Below are positions 59,812 to 64,000 of a DNA stretch of 64,000 bases, piece after piece. Source of the DNA: Candidatus Sumerlaeia bacterium. Its GTDB lineage: Bacteria > Sumerlaeota > Sumerlaeia > SLMS01 > JAHLLQ01. Position 1 is the first letter of the stretch. Each line of letters opens with the position of its first letter. Below the pieces are notes generated by a model that searched no databases, was not told where the DNA came from, and was given only the letters and a program-made list of their open reading frames with translations. The DNA lies in assembly GCA_028284075.1 (NCBI GenBank), contig JANQSL010000167.1, positions 1-64,000 on the forward strand. Direction: 5' to 3'. Made by a program: the position numbers and the translations under genes.

Positions 59812-60222
59812 ATGAAAATCACCCGCAGTCATATCAACTTTCTCCTCGAAGGCGTTTCCCTCGCCGCCTTTTCGACACTCGCCGGCACCGGCTTCCTGAT
59901 GAAATTCCGCCTCCCTCCCGGCTCCGGCGAGAGCCTGGCTGTTCTTGGCCTTGTGCGCCACGACTGGGGGGCCATTCATCTCTGGCTCGCATTCGCCTTT
60001 CTTGCTCTGATGCTTGCTCACATTCTGCTGCATTGGCGCTGGATCAAAGCCATGGCTCAGGGAAGAAGTTCGAAAGGACGAACACGGCGCCTCGTTGTTT
60101 TCGGCGTCACAACAACGCTGTTTCTGATCATTATGATACTTCCCTGGCTGTTGAGAGTTGAACTGACCGAACGGACAGGGGAGGGCCGTGGTCACCGCAG
60201 GGGTCACGCTGTCATCCGTTAA
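59812..60222 (+). CDS. DUF4405-like membrane protein (cytochrome b-like)
   Basis: 'HINFLLEGVSLAAFSTLAGTGFLMKFRLPPG...WGAIHLWLAFAFLALMLAHILLHWRWIKAM'. Start uncertain (59725 possible). Confidence 0.65.
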   Translation: MKITRSHINFLLEGVSLAAFSTLAGTGFLMKFRLPPGSGESLAVLGLVRHDWGAIHLWLAFAFLALMLAHILLHWRWIKAMAQGRSSKGRTRRLVVFGVTTTLFLIIMILPWLLRVELTERTGEGRGHRRGHAVIR

Positions 60223-60225
60223 CCG

Positions 60226-60951
60226 TCAGGCACCTGCAGTGCGCAGTTTGCGGACCCGCATGTTCATCAGTTCAACCACCAGCGAAAAGCCCATCGCGAA
60301 ATAGATATAGCCGCGCTCGATATGCTTGCCGAACCCCTCCGCGGTCAGCATGACGCCGATCAGCAGCAGGAACGCCAGGGCCAGCATCTTGACCGTCGGA
60401 TGGCGCTGGACGAACCCGCTGACAGCGTTTGCCGCAATCATCATGACAAGAATGGCCACCACGACGGCAGCGATCATGATCTCCACATGCTCCGCCATCC
60501 CGACGGCGGTAATGACTGAATCGATGGAAAAAACAAGATCGAGAAGAAGAATCTGAATAAGGATCGCCGACAGAGAGTGGGCAACGTTCCTGAGCATTCG
60601 CTTCTCTTCCGGCGGAGGGCCCTCCAGTTTGTCATGAATTTCGTGTGTGGCCTTGCCGATCAGAAACAGTCCGCCTCCCAACAGGATCAGGTCTTTGCCG
60701 GAAAAAGCGTGATTGAACAATTCGAACAACGTGCTCGTCAGCCCCATGATCCATGAGATTCCGAGCAACAGCAGAACCCGCATGATCATGGCGAAACTCA
60801 AACCAAGCCGCATTGCTTTGGGGCGTTGTTCTTCCGGAAGTTTCCCCGCGAGAATTGAGATGAAAACGATATTATCGATTCCGAGAACGATCTCCAGTGT
60901 TGTGAGTGTCAGAAAAGCAATGAGGCTCTCGGGAGTGAGCAGTTCAGCCAT
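60226..60951 (-). CDS. TerC family integral membrane protein
   Basis: 'LTTLEIVLGIDNIVFISILAGKLPEEQRPKAMRLGLSFAMIMRVLLLLGISWIM', 'LLDLVFSIDSVITAVGMAEH'. Confidence 0.93.
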   Translation of the reverse strand: MAELLTPESLIAFLTLTTLEIVLGIDNIVFISILAGKLPEEQRPKAMRLGLSFAMIMRVLLLLGISWIMGLTSTLFELFNHAFSGKDLILLGGGLFLIGKATHEIHDKLEGPPPEEKRMLRNVAHSLSAILIQILLLDLVFSIDSVITAVGMAEHVEIMIAAVVVAILVMMIAANAVSGFVQRHPTVKMLALAFLLLIGVMLTAEGFGKHIERGYIYFAMGFSLVVELMNMRVRKLRTAGA

Positions 60952-62818
60952 GATCTGATGTCTTCTCTTTCTCCTCAGGATGGAAGAAGCGATGGATCGT
61001 TTCCGCCGTTTCCCGCGGAATGCCTTCTGTCGCGGCCAGGTCCTCTACGTCAGCAGCCTTGATGGCATTCAAACTGCCGAACTGTTTCAAGAGCAGATTG
61101 CGGCGTTTCGGACCGACGCCCGGAATTTCCTCGAGACCTGTTTTGAAAGCGCTTTTTGTTCGGAGAAGCCGGTGGTATGTTACGCCGAACCGGTGAGTCT
61201 CATCACGAATTCGCTCCAGGAGGTGCAGTGCCGGGTCGGCTCGATTGAATGTGACCGGGTTCTTGCGCCGGGGAAGAAAGACACGTTCCTCCGTTCGCAG
61301 GGTTTCACCGTCCGCCTGCTTTGTTCGAGCCTTTGCGAGACCGACAACCGGTATGCGGCCGAAGAGCTCCAGTTCCTTCAGGACTTCCACGGCAATGTTG
61401 AGCTGCCCCACACCGCCATCGATCACAATCAGGTCCGGTGCGTCCTCCTGGTTTTCAGTCACTCGCCGATACCGCCGCGTCAGCACCTCCCGCATCATGG
61501 CAAAGTCGTTTTGCCCGTCGATGGTTTTGATGCGAAAGCGCCGATAGCCGTTTTTGTCCGCTTCGGCATCGCGAAAGCACGTCATCGAGCCGACAGGAAA
61601 AGAACCCTGAAAGGTTGAAATGTCGAAGCATTCAATGTGACGGGGAACGGCCTTGAGCTTGAGGGATTTCCGGAGATTTTCCAGCGTTGCCTCAACCGTT
61701 TTTTTCCCCGCCACCAGCCGTTCCAGCGCCGCCTCGGCATTTTGCCGTGCCATTTCCATCAGGCGGCGTTTCTCCCCACGCTGCGGAACTCGCAGTCTGA
61801 CAGGGCCCTCCCGTTGATCCGCCAGCGTCCGCTCCAGCAACTCGCGATTGACCGGTTCACAAGCCACGAGAATATCCCGCGGAACCGGCCGCGTCGTGTC
61901 GTAGTATTGAGAGAGAAACTCCTCAATCAGTGCCTCATCCTCCACTCCCGTGTCTTTCACATCAAATACTCTGGAATCGTCGAGGCGCCCTCTTCGAAAT
62001 TCCAGGACACTAAAGACCGAGCGGCCCGCTCCCCGCAGCATGGCAATCACGTCGCGGTCGAAGACACGATGGCTGTGGACCTTCTCCTCCTCGACGGTTC
62101 GGCGCACGGCGTTCAGGCGATCCCGCACCAGGGCCGCTTTCTCAAACTGCAGCGTGCTGCTGTACTCCTCCATTTTTTCAGTCAGGATTTTTACGACATC
62201 CGGTCTTCGTCCCCGAAGGAAAAGCAGTGACTTCTGCACGTAGTCGTCATACGTGTCTCTGTCCGCCTTTCCCACACAGGGCGCGCAACAGCGATCGATC
62301 TGATGCAGCATGCACGGCCTTGCCCGCGACTCGAGCTCGCGGTCGGAGCATGATCGAATCGGAAACAGGCGCTGAAGAAAACGAAGCGTCTCATTCACCG
62401 ACTTGCTGCTGGAGTAAGGCCCGAAATAGACGGCTTTGTCGCCACGTTTCCGTCGCCGGGCCCGGTGCACTCGTGGCCATTTGTGATTCACGTCGAAACG
62501 CAGGGAGATGTATGTTTTATCATCCCTCAGACGAATATTGTAACGCGGTTTGTGTTTCTTGATCAGCGTGTTTTCAAGAAGAAGCGCTTCCTTCTCCGTA
62601 TCGGTGATGATCGTTTCGATGGAACGAACGCGGTCGCGCAGATATTTGACAAAAAAACGATCGTCTCCACTCTGATTGAAGTAGGATCGGACACGCTGGC
62701 GCAGACTGATCGCCTTGCCGACGTAGATCACCTTTCCCGCACGATCCTTCATGAGGTACACGCCGGGAACCGTCGGGAGGCTTGCCAGAAACTCCGGTGT
62801 GACAGGCTCTTCAGTCAT
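60944..62818 (-). CDS. uvrC: Excinuclease ABC subunit C
   Basis: GIY-YIG 'PTVPGVYLMKDRAGKVIYVGKAISLRQRVRSYF', 'HRARRRKRGDKAVYFGPYSSSKSVNETLRFLQRLFPIRSC', 'ECFDISTFQGSFPVGSMTCF', 'DLIVIDGGVGQLNIAVEVL', C-terminal HhH 'EEIPGVGPKRRNLLLKQFGSLNAIKAADVEDLAATEGI'. Confidence 0.97.
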   Translation of the reverse strand: MTEEPVTPEFLASLPTVPGVYLMKDRAGKVIYVGKAISLRQRVRSYFNQSGDDRFFVKYLRDRVRSIETIITDTEKEALLLENTLIKKHKPRYNIRLRDDKTYISLRFDVNHKWPRVHRARRRKRGDKAVYFGPYSSSKSVNETLRFLQRLFPIRSCSDRELESRARPCMLHQIDRCCAPCVGKADRDTYDDYVQKSLLFLRGRRPDVVKILTEKMEEYSSTLQFEKAALVRDRLNAVRRTVEEEKVHSHRVFDRDVIAMLRGAGRSVFSVLEFRRGRLDDSRVFDVKDTGVEDEALIEEFLSQYYDTTRPVPRDILVACEPVNRELLERTLADQREGPVRLRVPQRGEKRRLMEMARQNAEAALERLVAGKKTVEATLENLRKSLKLKAVPRHIECFDISTFQGSFPVGSMTCFRDAEADKNGYRRFRIKTIDGQNDFAMMREVLTRRYRRVTENQEDAPDLIVIDGGVGQLNIAVEVLKELELFGRIPVVGLAKARTKQADGETLRTEERVFLPRRKNPVTFNRADPALHLLERIRDETHRFGVTYHRLLRTKSAFKTGLEEIPGVGPKRRNLLLKQFGSLNAIKAADVEDLAATEGIPRETAETIHRFFHPEEKEKTSDHG

Positions 62819-64000
62819 TCCGCCGCGTTACGCTCCCAGTGATCCTTCGGAAGAAAAAACAAGTGCCAGTATGGCGCCACGAACTCAACGTTCTCCCTTT
62901 CAGTTACCATCTCGCGCAGCCAGGCACGCTTCACGAACTGCTCCGAGTTGAAACCGATCATGGCATTGGGGCTCAGGGCGATCCAGCCAGCCGTCTCTCC
63001 CTCGACAGGCTCGAAGCTGGGCTCGATTCCTTCCCGGTTCAGCCGTCTCGCCATATGGCTCCATCCCTGCCCCCAGTCGAGACTGGAATCGGAATACCAG
63101 TGCCATGCATTGCGAGGGCCACCCGCCAGAGAGTTGAAGAATGCCATTTGGTGCGGCGCCGCTGCCAGACCCGTAACGACCGTTATGACAATCAAAGCGA
63201 GACCGGAGGCATACACCGCCTTTCGTCGCTTCCATGTTGCTGTCGCCCAGGCCGCGAAGAGCAGAAGAACCGGAAACAGAGGGAACAGGTGCCGCGCTCC
63301 GATTTGAATACGTGAAAACAAAATCGCCCACGCAAGAAACAAAACCATGGGAAACAGGAAGACCAGCCACTCCGAAGCAAACCTTCGGACACGGCTTGCC
63401 AGTGCGGCAAGACCCAGAATCCAGAGTCCGAGCAGGGCCAAAGGCGGCTTCATGAGAATGAGAAAGGGAAAGTAGGGGAGAAAGTCACCGTTCTCACGCA
63501 TCTCTCCGTGGAAGTACGCGGGGCGTTTGTTCGACACCAGAAGATTATCGATGCCCCGGAGCCAGTCCGCGGGAACGGGAAGCCTCAGCCAGGACGGAAG
63601 CGACAGCGCCCGCAACTGCAATGCGTTCGGCGAAACAAACAGGCCCTGGAAGCGATAAACGAGTGCCAGCATCATCAGACCCGTTGCAGCTGCAACAACG
63701 CCGTGAAGAAGATCACGTCCGGTATTCCGGTTGTTTCGCGATCCGGATAATTTCGCACAGACGATTCCGGCGGCGACTCCCGCGCACCAGAGCAGTGCCG
63801 AGAACTTGGCTGTCACACTCAACGCACAGAGCGCTCCGGCTGCAGTCGCCAGGAGAATTCCGGGTCGGCGCACCCACTCGAAGGCCGCTGCCGTTACAAG
63901 AAACAACAGCATGGAAACAAGCACGTCCGTCGCCACGACAAACGCGTGAGAGGAAAATGTTGGCGCAAAAAGGACAAGGGCGAGGGCGCAGAGTCCGGCC
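62815..64000 (-). CDS. GT39/PMT-like membrane glycosyltransferase (5' end beyond window)
   Basis: Frame stays open to the window edge (..ALVLFAPTFSSHAFVVATDVLVSMLLFLVTAAAFEWVRR); 'QIGARHLFPLFPVLLLFAAWA', 'NAWHWYSDSSLDWGQGWSHMARRL' typical of this family; overlaps the uvrC start. Confidence 0.85.
   Translation of the reverse strand, partial: AGLCALALVLFAPTFSSHAFVVATDVLVSMLLFLVTAAAFEWVRRPGILLATAAGALCALSVTAKFSALLWCAGVAAGIVCAKLSGSRNNRNTGRDLLHGVVAAATGLMMLALVYRFQGLFVSPNALQLRALSLPSWLRLPVPADWLRGIDNLLVSNKRPAYFHGEMRENGDFLPYFPFLILMKPPLALLGLWILGLAALASRVRRFASEWLVFLFPMVLFLAWAILFSRIQIGARHLFPLFPVLLLFAAWATATWKRRKAVYASGLALIVITVVTGLAAAPHQMAFFNSLAGGPRNAWHWYSDSSLDWGQGWSHMARRLNREGIEPSFEPVEGETAGWIALSPNAMIGFNSEQFVKRAWLREMVTERENVEFVAPYWHLFFLPKDHWERNAAE

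Overview
The window is 64 kb of dense bacterial chromosome with no rRNA operon, CRISPR array, transposase or phage module that I could recognise. It probably comes from an uncultured Gram-negative-type lineage: it has a secretin, a SurA-like protein, an LpxH-like protein, a KdsC domain and lipoproteins. Taxonomy cannot be fixed from sequence alone. Housekeeping genes recognised: alr, asd, a Thermus-type isocitrate dehydrogenase, an ABC-F ATPase, ruvX/yqgF, priA, rex, xseA, an lpxH-like gene, terC, uvrC and tRNA-Leu(CAA). Accessory regions of most interest: (1) a compact minus-strand operon P450 - fatty-acyl-AMP ligase - ACP-thioesterase (Cys nucleophile) - small Cys-rich CWC-like protein (55177-59707), which looks like a minimal lipid-tailoring pathway with no ketosynthase; (2) a plus-strand secretome operon (about 29.6-41.55 kb) with a pseudopilin, a small matrixin-companion-like protein, a 2549-aa TSP3/VCBS/TIG giant whose N-terminus looks like a matrixin with its zinc motif erased, and a translationally coupled subtilase-like protein with a degenerate active site; (3) a KdsC phosphatase fused to a cytidylyltransferase-like domain lacking the usual nucleotide-binding motif; (4) a consensus-like Rex operator just upstream of the rex start. 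Several strong hairpin terminators separate transcription units. All family calls come from motif recognition by eye; no database search was run.
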